A stretch of 7,431 nt of DNA from Methanothrix sp. (GCA_028708055.1 JAQVZT010000125.1:1-7431), one strand, 5' to 3'. Shown: positions 1 through 7,131, numbered from the stretch's first letter. The notes: generated by a model not told the origin, from the sequence alone. Numbers and translations are program-made.

Positions 1-455
1 ATGTCGTCGCCTACTTCTGCAGATATTATGAGGTTGAACCGGGCGTTGTAGGCCAGGGCGCGCAGGTAGTGGCCGAAATTCTCCAGGTCCATCCCGCCCA
101 GAGAGTGAGACTGCAAAGCGAAATTCCCCCGGTAGCCCGGCTCGCCGAAGCGCACCGCCGCCGTGGCCAGCGCCTGGCCGGAGGGGACGGTTGAGCTGCC
201 GATCCCGGTCGTGATCTCCTGGGAAATGGCGCTGCCAAGAGTGATGGCGGCGTCTTCTGTGGTGTGGTGGTCGCCGGTCTCCAGATCGCCCCGGGCGGTG
301 ACGGTCAGATCAAATCCCGCGCCCCTGGCCAGAGCGGAGAGGATCTCATTGAGAAGCGGTATTTGCGTGTCAATCTGGACTGCACCCTTACCTTCAGTCT
401 CCAGGGAGACCTCAATGCTGGTCTCTTTTGTCTGCCTCTTCTTGCATGCCGACAT
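1..455 (-). CDS. hisB: HisB-like (imidazoleglycerol-phosphate dehydratase family) protein, divergent, 3' end outside window
   Basis: The 151 visible residues belong to the IGP dehydratase family, which makes imidazole acetol-phosphate in histidine synthesis using a Mn centre. The match rests on TKETSIEVSLETEGKG at 9-24, the metal motif DHHTTED at 62-68 and the LRALAYNA stretch at 131-138. The C-terminal half-site (usual G-x-N-x-HH) lies beyond the left edge. Start: ATG at 455, because an in-frame TAA stands three codons upstream; no clear Shine-Dalgarno is seen. It follows kdpD by 26 nt on the same strand. Several residues usually invariant in the family differ: the DHML block reads NEIL (36-39), PMDEAL reads PSGQAL (91-96), and the LHI strand reads LII (142-144). 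It may be a lineage-specific HisB, or a paralogue with reduced or changed activity. Family membership is secure; the enzymatic role is not. Confidence 0.82.
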   Translation of the reverse strand, partial: MSACKKRQTKETSIEVSLETEGKGAVQIDTQIPLLNEILSALARGAGFDLTVTARGDLETGDHHTTEDAAITLGSAISQEITTGIGSSTVPSGQALATAAVRFGEPGYRGNFALQSHSLGGMDLENFGHYLRALAYNARFNLIISAEVGDD

Positions 456-476
456 GGCCAGTTACTTATTCTGTTT

Positions 477-484
477 CATTTTTA
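477..484 (-). promoter_or_regulatory. Possible TATA-like element for hisB
   Basis: An A/T-rich TTAAAAAT overlaps the kdpD stop codon, with its centre about 25 nt before the hisB ATG. That is the spacing expected for an archaeal leaderless transcript, and it would fit the lack of a Shine-Dalgarno before hisB. The match to the TATA consensus is only moderate, and read-through from kdpD is an equally good explanation. Confidence 0.3.
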
Positions 485-2476
485 AGATGATCGATTCAAC
501 GCCGGGGAGTTGACCGTGGGAGCAGTCGCAGTGCGCCCCAGGCTAAGGGCAATGATGCTGGCAAAAGACTCCAGCAATCGGCGCTGTTCCGGTGAGAGAA
601 GCCTTCCGGACTCACCCAGGCTCACTCCCATAACCCCGACTGTGACCTCCTTGGCATGCAAAGGCAGATAGAAGAGCGATGCAGAGGAGAGGGTCTCTGT
701 TCCCCGTCCAGCTGGCTGGCCATGCTCAAAGACCCAGGTAGCCACTCCAAACCTGCGTTCATCGAAGATTATGTGTTCACCCATCTGAGCGCGAACCTCC
801 AGAGTTCCGTTTTCATCTGGCAGCAGTATCATCACCTCGCACTGGAAGGCTTCGGAGATCTCCTTAGCAGAATAGCGCAGGAGCGAATCCTGATCTTCGG
901 CTGCCATCAACTCCCTGCTGAAGGCATAGAGGGCGGAGACGAACCTCTCCCTCTGGCGGGCATTCTCTCCCTGCCATCTGACCAGATCGGTTACGAAGCT
1001 GGTTGCTATTCCCACAATGACGAAAACGAGGAACATGGGCAAATAGCGCAGGTCTTCTACAGCCAGGGTAAATTGGGGCGGGACAAAGAAAAAATCCAGA
1101 GCCACTACGGCTGATATCGAAGCCACAAGTCCCGCGCGCCTGCCCCAGGTTATTCCGCTGTAGACTACCGGCAGGAGCAGCATCATGGCGGTGTTGATCA
1201 GACCAAGCCAGGGATGCAATATCCAGCAAAATGCGGTCATCGCTGCCACGCTTGCCAGGCAGCCGTAGTATGGCCTCCAGCTCATCACCTCATCCGGCGC
1301 TGGCACCTCTTTTTCTTTGCTCTCAGATTCCATGCTTCCAATGACCAGCACATGAATCGGCCCGCTCTCACTGATGATCTCGTTAACGGCTGAGGTCCTG
1401 AGCCATCGATTCCATAGCCTGCGGCGCGGCAGGCCGACAACCATCAGCGTTATGTTCTGCGCCCTGGCGAAGGCAAGCAGCTCATCTGCAATTGCCTGCC
1501 CGCTGAGGATCTGCACCTTTGCGCCCAGATCTTCCGCAAGGCGCATGTTGCGCGCCAGCTGGCCTTGAGCCCTCCTGGACGATTGCCTGTCGGAAGGAGA
1601 TTCCACGTAGACCGCAAACCATTCGGCATTTAAATCAGCAGCCATGCGCTGGCCTATGCGCACCAGTCTCTCGGATAGGGAGTTGTCGCTAATGCAGACC
1701 ATGAGCCTGGAACCTGCCGGCCATGGACCGATAATGCCATGCCGGTCCATGTAGGAGCGCATGTCGTCGTCCACCTTCCGGGCAGCGTATCGCAGGGCCA
1801 TCTCCCGCAATCCCAGGAGATTTCCCTTTCGAAAGAAGCGACGCATTGCCTGCTCGGCCTTAAGAGGAATGTAGACCTTGCCTTCATTAAAGCGTGCCAG
1901 CAGATCCTCTGGTGGTAGGTCGACTATCTCCAGCTCGTCTGCCATCTCCAGAATCCTATCCGGCACGGTCTCCCGAACCCGGACTCCAGTGATCTGATAG
2001 ACGATATCATTCAGGCTCTCCGCGTGCTGGATATTCAAGGTCGTATAGACGCTGATCCCCGCAGCCAGAAGCTCTTCCACGTCCTGGTATCGTTTGGCAT
2101 GACGGGTGCCTGGAGCATTGGTATGGGCCAGCTCGTCCACCAGAGCAATGGCAGGGCGGCGGGCCAGCACGCCGTCCAGATCCATCTCCTCCAGGATTAT
2201 GCCCCCATGTTCAATCCTGAGACGGGGAATAATTTCCTGGCCTTCCAGGAGCAATTTGGTCTCATGCCGCCCGTGAGTCTCCACTAGAGCAATAATGACA
2301 TCCGCGCCATCTCTCTTAAGGGACTGCGCCTCTTCCATCATCTGGTAAGTTTTGCCTACTCCTGCGGCAAAGCCCACGAATATCTTGAGCTTGCCTGCCT
2401 TTCTCTCTGCTTTTTTCTCCTTTTGCTGAAGACGGCGCAGGAGGTGGTCGGGATCGGGACGAGGCTTTTCTGGCAT
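482..2476 (-). CDS. kdpD: KdpD-like K+ sensor protein lacking the histidine kinase domain
   Basis: This 664-residue protein has the sensor half of KdpD. Domains in order: KdpD N-terminal ATP-binding domain with Walker A GFAAGVGKT (35-43) and Walker B-like ALVDELAHT (111-119); a Usp domain at about 256-380; four closely packed membrane spans (DUF4118) at about 405-498; an Arg-containing segment after span four (500-511); and a GAF domain at about 512-648. It ends in a short Ser/Pro-rich tail. In E. coli KdpD (about 894 residues) the GAF domain is followed by HisKA and HATPase domains; here there are none, and only 26 nt separate the stop from hisB, so this is a clean absence rather than a frameshift. 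It probably senses K+ or ionic state at the cytoplasmic membrane, but it cannot phosphorylate a response regulator itself. The start ATG has a strong GAGGTGAT site and lies 4 nt after the kdpC stop. Identity is strong; the signalling output is unknown. Confidence 0.93.
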   Translation of the reverse strand: MPEKPRPDPDHLLRRLQQKEKKAERKAGKLKIFVGFAAGVGKTYQMMEEAQSLKRDGADVIIALVETHGRHETKLLLEGQEIIPRLRIEHGGIILEEMDLDGVLARRPAIALVDELAHTNAPGTRHAKRYQDVEELLAAGISVYTTLNIQHAESLNDIVYQITGVRVRETVPDRILEMADELEIVDLPPEDLLARFNEGKVYIPLKAEQAMRRFFRKGNLLGLREMALRYAARKVDDDMRSYMDRHGIIGPWPAGSRLMVCISDNSLSERLVRIGQRMAADLNAEWFAVYVESPSDRQSSRRAQGQLARNMRLAEDLGAKVQILSGQAIADELLAFARAQNITLMVVGLPRRRLWNRWLRTSAVNEIISESGPIHVLVIGSMESESKEKEVPAPDEVMSWRPYYGCLASVAAMTAFCWILHPWLGLINTAMMLLLPVVYSGITWGRRAGLVASISAVVALDFFFVPPQFTLAVEDLRYLPMFLVFVIVGIATSFVTDLVRWQGENARQRERFVSALYAFSRELMAAEDQDSLLRYSAKEISEAFQCEVMILLPDENGTLEVRAQMGEHIIFDERRFGVATWVFEHGQPAGRGTETLSSASLFYLPLHAKEVTVGVMGVSLGESGRLLSPEQRRLLESFASIIALSLGRTATAPTVNSPALNRSS

Positions 2477-2479
2477 TTC

Positions 2480-2487
2480 ATCACCTC
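2480..2487 (-). promoter_or_regulatory. Strong Shine-Dalgarno of kdpD overlapping kdpC stop
   Basis: GAGGTGAT ends 3 nt before the kdpD ATG (2476) and contains the kdpC TGA stop. This arrangement implies translational coupling of kdpC and kdpD, and it fixes the kdpD start. Confidence 0.75.
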
Positions 2488-3065
2488 TTTTTCGTCAAAT
2501 CATCCAGCGCCAGGTTGAGCTTGAGGACATTAATTCTCTCCTGGCCCAATATTCCGAACTGAGCGGGCTCAAGATTCTGGTAGACCAGGAGCTTCACCTC
2601 AGATTCAGGAAGGTCTCTGGCCCGGGCGATCCTCGGCACCTGCAACATGGCACCCTGCATGCTGATGTGCGGGTCCAGGCCGCTGGCGGAAGCCTGGACC
2701 AGATCCGCAGGGACCGATGCATCCTGCGATAGATTGTTCTCTGCTCTGACCTGCTCTGCTCTGCGGTGCACTTGTTCCATGAGACGGGAGCTGCTGGGAG
2801 CGAGATTGCTGGCAGCAGATCCATTGGCGGCATAGCTTGCTGCGGAAGGCCTGCTGTGGAAGTAGGCCGCTTCCGTGAAGTTCTGGCCGATGAGCGCCGA
2901 GCCAATGACCTTTCCGTCAACTGTGATCAGGCTTCCATCAGCCTGTCCAGGAATGGCAGTCTGGACTATTCCGGTTATAAGGAGTGGATAGATTATTCCT
3001 GTGATAATGGAAAATGCCAGGAACAGCAATGCTGCCGGCTTTATTTCTTTCATAACATCTTTCAT
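2481..3065 (-). CDS. kdpC: K+-transporting ATPase subunit KdpC
   Basis: KdpC (194 residues, typical length) is the single-span subunit of the Kdp uptake complex. It binds KdpA/KdpB and is thought to raise ATP affinity or stabilise assembly. One membrane helix spans about residues 10-32. It is followed by the family signatures GSALIGQNF (55-63), YFHSRPSA (68-75), the SNLAPSSS turn (86-93), the highly conserved SGLDPHIS (128-135), QVPRIARAR (142-150) and the C-terminal RINVLKLNLALD (177-188). The start ATG at 3065 is preceded by GAGGAG and lies 6 nt after the kdpB stop; a second in-frame ATG four codons on is possible but less well placed. It sits between kdpB and kdpD in one operon. Nothing suggests loss of function. 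Confidence 0.97.
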   Translation of the reverse strand: MKDVMKEIKPAALLFLAFSIITGIIYPLLITGIVQTAIPGQADGSLITVDGKVIGSALIGQNFTEAAYFHSRPSAASYAANGSAASNLAPSSSRLMEQVHRRAEQVRAENNLSQDASVPADLVQASASGLDPHISMQGAMLQVPRIARARDLPESEVKLLVYQNLEPAQFGILGQERINVLKLNLALDDLTKKR

Positions 3066-3071
3066 GGCTCC

Positions 3072-5108
3072 TCACTCCAGATGCAAAATTACTATCATCA
3101 TATCTATCAGCTTGATGCCGATGAACGGCACTATCAGTCCTCCCAGGCCGTAGATCAGCAGGTTGCGGCGAAGGAGCTGGGCGGAGGTAGTCGGCTGGTA
3201 CCTGACGCCCTTCAGAGCGAGAGGAATCAGCAACGGAATGATGACCGCGTTGAAGATGATCGCCGACAGAACCGCGCTTGTGGGTGTAGCCAACTGCATG
3301 ACGTTTAGAATGCCCAGCACCGGATAGCCTGCGGCAAATATGGCCGGAATGATGGCGAAATATTTGGAGACATCGTTGGCTACGCTAAATGTGGTCAGGG
3401 CCCCTCTGGTAATGAGGATCTGCTTGCCGATCTCAACGATGTCCAGGAGCTTTGCGGGATTCGAGTCCAGGTCAACCATGTTTGCTGCTTCCCTCGCCGC
3501 CTGAGTACCGGCGTTCATGGCTACGGCCACATCTGCCTGGGCTAGGGCCGGTGCATCGTTGGTTCCGTCCCCTATCATGGCCACAAGATGACCTTCCCTC
3601 TGATATTTGCGGATGGCCTCCAATTTGGCCTCGGGGCGAGCCTGACCTATAAAGTCGTCTATTCCCGCCTCGGCTGCTATGGCGGCGGCGGTGGTCGGAT
3701 TGTCTCCGGTGATCATCACAGATCGAATGCCGACCATGCGCAGATGGGAGAGCCGCTCCTTGATGTTCTCTTTGAGCACGTCCTTGAGCCGCACCGCCCC
3801 GAGAACGCGGCTGCCCTCGGCAACCACCAGGGGTGTACCGCCATCTCTGGCAATGCTGTCCACCGCGGCGCGGATGCCCTCAGGCATACTCCCGCCTCGA
3901 TTCTTGACATATTCCAAAATGGCATCATGAGCGCCTTTTCGTATCTCACGGCCGCTCCAGTCAATTCCGCTCATCCTTGTTTCGGCACTGAATGGTATGA
4001 AGGACGAGCCATCCGGGGCTCGAATATCTCTGCCCCGAACTCCCAGCTCCCCTTTGGCCAGGTCGACTATGCTCCGGCCTTCTGGAGTTTCATCGGCCAG
4101 AGAGGAGAGCATGGCGGCATCAGCGAGCTCCTTAATCTTTCCGTCCTCTGCCGGGATGAACTCGGTTGCCATTCTGTTTCCGAGAGTAATGGTGCCGGTC
4201 TTATCCATCAGCACCACATCCACGTCTCCGGAAGCCTCGACTGCTCTGCCGCTCAGCGCAATGACGTTATGAGAGAGGAGCCTGTCCATTCCGGCGATGC
4301 CGATAGCGGGCAAGAGGCCCCCGATAGTTGTCGGCATCAGGCAAACCAGAAGGGCCACCAGGACGGTAATGGATATTCCCAGGCCCATGTAGCCTGCAAA
4401 TGCGTCCAGGCTAACCACTACTACGATAAAGAGAGCAGTAAGCCCCATGAGCAAGATCTCCAGAGCCTGCTCGTTCGGAGTCTTCTGGCGTTTTGCGTTC
4501 TCGACCATTCCTATCATCTGGTCCAGGAAGGTCTCGCCAGGACCGGCAGTGATGAGGATTGTGACCTTTCCGGAGAGGATGCGCGTGCCTCCTGTAACAC
4601 CGCAAAGGCTTCCGCCTGCCTCACGGACCACGGGTGCAGATTCTCCGGTGATGGCAGATTCATCGACCAGGGCGACGCCTTCAACGATCTCTCCGTCGCT
4701 GGGAATCGTCTCGCCATCGGCCACCAGCACGCGATCTCCCTTGCAGAGCGAAAGAGCCGGGACCTCTTCTGTCCTCCCATCAGGAAGAAGACGGTTGGCG
4801 GCAGCCTCGCTTCTGGCATGGCGGAGCGTCTCGGCCTGAGCTCTACCTCGGCCCTCGGCCAGTGCTTCTGCAAAGCAGGCGAACAATATGGTAAACCAGA
4901 GCCAGATGCCGATCTGGGCATCGAAGGAATAGGCCTTACCATGGAAGATATCGGTGGCAGTGATAAGCGTCGTCAGTATGGCGCCAATCTCCACGGCAAG
5001 CATTACCGGATTTCTCCACAGCTTCCGGGGATCGAGCTTTCCTACTGAGCCGATGGCTGCCTGTTGCATCAGGTCCGACTGCCAGAGATTTGATTTATCG
5101 GTCTTCAT
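3072..5108 (-). CDS. kdpB: K+-transporting P-type ATPase subunit KdpB
   Basis: KdpB (678 residues, normal length) hydrolyses ATP to drive K+ uptake through KdpA. Visible motifs: membrane helices near 34-52 and 66-84; actuator-domain TGES (154-157), whose Ser corresponds to the inhibitory phosphorylation site reported for E. coli Ser162; the mid-membrane PTTIGGLLPAIGIAG (259-273); the phosphorylated Asp of DKTGT (Asp302); nucleotide-binding FSAETRMSG (373-381) and KGA (391-393); TGDN (467-470); hinge GDGTNDAP (513-520); and SVANDVSKYFAI (575-586), whose Asp579 and Lys582 match the charged membrane pair proposed to couple ion movement. No catalytic residue is missing. The start ATG has GAGGT six nt upstream. 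It lies 42 nt after the kdpA stop and 6 nt before kdpC. Confidence 0.98.
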   Translation of the reverse strand: MKTDKSNLWQSDLMQQAAIGSVGKLDPRKLWRNPVMLAVEIGAILTTLITATDIFHGKAYSFDAQIGIWLWFTILFACFAEALAEGRGRAQAETLRHARSEAAANRLLPDGRTEEVPALSLCKGDRVLVADGETIPSDGEIVEGVALVDESAITGESAPVVREAGGSLCGVTGGTRILSGKVTILITAGPGETFLDQMIGMVENAKRQKTPNEQALEILLMGLTALFIVVVVSLDAFAGYMGLGISITVLVALLVCLMPTTIGGLLPAIGIAGMDRLLSHNVIALSGRAVEASGDVDVVLMDKTGTITLGNRMATEFIPAEDGKIKELADAAMLSSLADETPEGRSIVDLAKGELGVRGRDIRAPDGSSFIPFSAETRMSGIDWSGREIRKGAHDAILEYVKNRGGSMPEGIRAAVDSIARDGGTPLVVAEGSRVLGAVRLKDVLKENIKERLSHLRMVGIRSVMITGDNPTTAAAIAAEAGIDDFIGQARPEAKLEAIRKYQREGHLVAMIGDGTNDAPALAQADVAVAMNAGTQAAREAANMVDLDSNPAKLLDIVEIGKQILITRGALTTFSVANDVSKYFAIIPAIFAAGYPVLGILNVMQLATPTSAVLSAIIFNAVIIPLLIPLALKGVRYQPTTSAQLLRRNLLIYGLGGLIVPFIGIKLIDMMIVILHLE

Positions 5109-5155
5109 ATTTAAACCTCAAATAGATCTCAAATATTCCTCTAATAGACCTCAAA
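5109..5155 (-). repeat. Short direct repeats between kdpA and kdpB
   Basis: The A/T-rich kdpA-kdpB junction contains three related units on the minus strand: TTTGAGGTCTATT (5155-5143, covering the kdpA TGA stop), TTTGAGATCTATT (5133-5121) and TTTGAGGTTTAAA (5122-5110). Each contains a GAGG- or GAGA-type purine core; the last supplies the kdpB Shine-Dalgarno. The pattern looks like slippage duplication of a ribosome-binding region, and it could present more than one docking site for ribosomes. Confidence 0.55.
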
Positions 5156-6854
5156 ACGTCATTCCTGACCGCATGAGCAGATGCTCCAGTATCGGACCGA
5201 GCACAAACACCGGAAAGAAGGTCAGAGCGCCCACGATTATGACTGTGCCAGCAAGCATGATTACAAAGAGAGAGCCTTCTGTCGGCAGAGTGGCAGAGCT
5301 GGCCGGAACGATTCTCTTTCTTGCCAGAGATCCTGCCAGGACCAGAGCGGGAAGAATGGTTGAGAATCGTCCCACCAGCATTCCCAGAGCGGTTGTCAGG
5401 TTATAGAAGACCGTTCCGGCATTCAGGCCAGCAAAGGCCGAGCCGTTATTGCCGCAGGCGGAAGCAAATGCATAGAGAATCTCCGATAGTCCGTGCGGCC
5501 CTGCATTGTTCAGGCTGGAGAGGCCCTGAGGCAGAGATATGGCGATGGCGGCCAGTGTGAGCAATGCCACAGACGGGGCAAGCAGGCCTACGACGGCCAT
5601 GATCATTTCAAAGGGCTCGAGCTTTTTGCCAAATAGTTCCGGAGTTCTTCCCACCATCAATCCGGCCAGGAACATGGTCATTATGGCATAGAAGAAGATG
5701 CCAATCAGTCCGACTCCCACGCCGCCGAAGATCACCTCGCCGATAGCCATATTGAAGAGCAGGACCAGTCCGGATAGCGGCATCAGGCTGTCGTGCATGC
5801 TATCTACGCCTCCGCAGGATGTGACTGTAGTGGACTGGGCGAATACAAGAGACGGAACTATGCCGAACCGGGTCTCTTTGCCCTCCATGTTCATTCCGCC
5901 GGAAACTCCGGCGTTTTCCATAAACGGACTTCCGGCTGTCTCCGCCCAGAGGCCTGCCCCCAGGCCCATGAGGTAGAGGAGCAGCATCGATGCGAATATG
6001 GCTCGACCTTGTCGTTGGTTCTTGATCATCGATCCAAAGGCAAAGGGCAGAGAGGCAGGGATGAGCAGCATTCCCAGCACCTGGAGGAAATCCGTTATGG
6101 GAGTTGGATTTTCAAACGGGTGGGCGGAGTTGCTATTAAAAAAGCCGCCTCCGTTGGTTCCCAGGAACTTGATGGCCTCCTGCGAGGCTACCGGCCCGAC
6201 GGCGATCGTCTGCTCCGTGCCCTCAAGACCGTGGGCGATGACATAAGGGCCCAGCGTCTGGACGACTCCCTGGGAAGCAAATAAGAGTGCCCAGAGGATC
6301 GCCAGAGGCAGGAGAAGGTAAAGGATTGACCTGGTGAGGTCCGCCCAGAAGTTGCCAATCTCATTGACATCCTTGCGGATGAAGCCCCTGATGACCGCCA
6401 TGGCCGCAGCCAATCCGACGGCAGCGGAAAGGAAGTTCTGAACAGTCAGTCCCAGCATCTGGGTCAGGTAGCTCATCGTCTGCTCGCCGCTATAGGATTG
6501 CCAGTTGGTGTTGGTTGCAAAGGAGATGGCAGTGTTCAGAGCAGTATCCCAGGGAACTGCCCCCAGGCCCTGAGGGTTCAGGGGCAAAAAGCCCTGCAAC
6601 TCCTGGAGCAAAAAGAGGGCCAGTATTCCGAGAATGTTGATGATCACCACTGACAGAGAATATGTCTTCCAGGACATCTCTTTGGTCTCATCAATTCCTG
6701 TTATCCTGTATAGCCACAACTCAATAGGCCGAATCAATGGAGAGAGCCATGTTTCTTCGCCGCTAAATACTCTGGCAATATACCTTCCGGTCGGCGCTGC
6801 CAGAGACAGGATCGCCACCATCAGGAAAGCTACATAAGCAAGCTCTGTTAGCAT
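5151..6854 (-). CDS. kdpA: K+-transporting ATPase subunit KdpA
   Basis: KdpA (567 residues from the chosen start, typical length) is the channel-like subunit that binds and selects K+ in the Kdp complex. It is a polytopic membrane protein with about ten helices. All four selectivity-filter segments are visible: TNTNWQSYSGE (115-125), GTNGGGFFN (232-240), SCGGVDSMH (346-354) and CGNNGSAF (467-474). Gln119 in the first segment corresponds to a residue linked to K+ binding in E. coli. Start choice: a GTG at 6863 extends the frame by three residues, but the ATG at 6854 is preferred because AGGTG (6865-6861) sits 6 nt upstream of it, and that AGGTG would overlap the GTG. It is the first gene of the kdp operon; no kdpF precedes it. 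Confidence 0.97.
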   Translation of the reverse strand: MLTELAYVAFLMVAILSLAAPTGRYIARVFSGEETWLSPLIRPIELWLYRITGIDETKEMSWKTYSLSVVIINILGILALFLLQELQGFLPLNPQGLGAVPWDTALNTAISFATNTNWQSYSGEQTMSYLTQMLGLTVQNFLSAAVGLAAAMAVIRGFIRKDVNEIGNFWADLTRSILYLLLPLAILWALLFASQGVVQTLGPYVIAHGLEGTEQTIAVGPVASQEAIKFLGTNGGGFFNSNSAHPFENPTPITDFLQVLGMLLIPASLPFAFGSMIKNQRQGRAIFASMLLLYLMGLGAGLWAETAGSPFMENAGVSGGMNMEGKETRFGIVPSLVFAQSTTVTSCGGVDSMHDSLMPLSGLVLLFNMAIGEVIFGGVGVGLIGIFFYAIMTMFLAGLMVGRTPELFGKKLEPFEMIMAVVGLLAPSVALLTLAAIAISLPQGLSSLNNAGPHGLSEILYAFASACGNNGSAFAGLNAGTVFYNLTTALGMLVGRFSTILPALVLAGSLARKRIVPASSATLPTEGSLFVIMLAGTVIIVGALTFFPVFVLGPILEHLLMRSGMTF

Positions 6855-6860
6855 CAGTAA

Positions 6861-6865
6861 CACCT
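6861..6865 (-). promoter_or_regulatory. Shine-Dalgarno that decides the kdpA start
   Basis: AGGTG follows an A-run and ends 6 nt before the ATG at 6854. It includes the alternative GTG start at 6863, which would have no ribosome-binding site of its own. This favours the ATG. Confidence 0.65.
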
Positions 6866-6889
6866 TTTTTTAGCCTTGTTAATTTACAT

Positions 6890-6899
6890 TATTAAATAT
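6890..6899 (-). promoter_or_regulatory. Candidate archaeal TATA box of the kdp operon
   Basis: ATATTTAATA on the minus strand lies about 40 nt before the kdpA ATG. An archaeal transcription start about 25 nt from the box would fall near 6868, leaving a short leader that includes the Shine-Dalgarno. The purine-containing AAACTGC just upstream could act as the BRE. The call is from spacing and composition only. Confidence 0.5.
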
Positions 6900-6910
6900 G
6901 CAGTTTAACA

Positions 6911-6937
6911 CTATGATAGCCTGTTGCGCTATGATAG
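6911..6937. promoter_or_regulatory. Tandem palindromic operator-like element upstream of kdpA
   Basis: CTATGATAG occurs twice, at 6911-6919 and 6929-6937, exactly 18 bp apart start to start. Each copy is itself a perfect palindrome around a central base (CTAT-G-ATAG). The pair lies immediately upstream of the candidate kdp TATA box, about 40-70 bp before the predicted transcription start, where an archaeal activator (or a repressor acting with the BRE) would bind. No known regulator is assigned. Confidence 0.55.
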
Positions 6938-6957
6938 TATTCTAATCTCATCAAAAT

Positions 6958-7131
6958 TTATTTACTACGTTGCACTAAAACAGAACGTCTTTTATCTGGA
7001 GAATCTATTACCGTCAACACATGGGCATCTGCTCCGCTGACCGAGCAGACGGTGGACCCTGCCACCTCTGGAGTCAGCTTGCTGGAGACGGAAGTGACAT
7101 CTCCTTGCAGCAGGCCTTGAATTGATCTCAT
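6958..7131 (-). CDS. Small hypothetical protein, 57 residues
   Basis: This is an unrecognised ORF of 57 codons, beginning MRSIQGLLQGDVTSVSS and ending in a basic tail RRSVLVQRSK, with one Cys (29). There is no membrane segment and no obvious helix-turn-helix; the V/T/S-rich middle suggests beta structure. Support for it being real: GAGGG (7144-7140) lies 8 nt before the ATG, a good archaeal TATA box lies about 90 nt upstream, and GC content rises over the ORF relative to the A/T-rich flanks. Its residue mix is balanced, unlike the Arg-rich translation of the overlapping minus-strand frame. It points toward kdpA, whose coding region starts about 100 nt further on, so read-through into kdp is possible. 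It could instead be a leader transcript or a gene remnant. No function is proposed. Confidence 0.5.
   Translation of the reverse strand: MRSIQGLLQGDVTSVSSKLTPEVAGSTVCSVSGADAHVLTVIDSPDKRRSVLVQRSK

Noticed and set aside
656..1114. A 152-codon plus-strand open frame opposite kdpD
   Set aside because: It is antisense to the GAF and membrane-span region of kdpD, with no domain signature or ribosome-binding site. It is treated as a shadow.
3588..5048. A 486-codon open frame on the plus strand opposite kdpB
   Set aside because: It lies entirely antisense to a fully motif-intact kdpB. Its translation is rich in His, Gln, Ser and Cys with no recognisable domain, as expected from the complement of GC-biased codons.
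6894..6953. A 19-codon minus-strand frame upstream of kdpA considered as kdpF
   Set aside because: Its peptide is polar (MRLEYYHSATGYHSV) with no membrane segment, and its repeated look comes from the CTATCATAG operator-like repeats.
7021..7125. A 34-codon plus-strand frame (MGICSADRADGG...) opposite the small ORF
   Set aside because: No ribosome-binding site or promoter at suitable distance, and the minus-strand frame explains the composition better.
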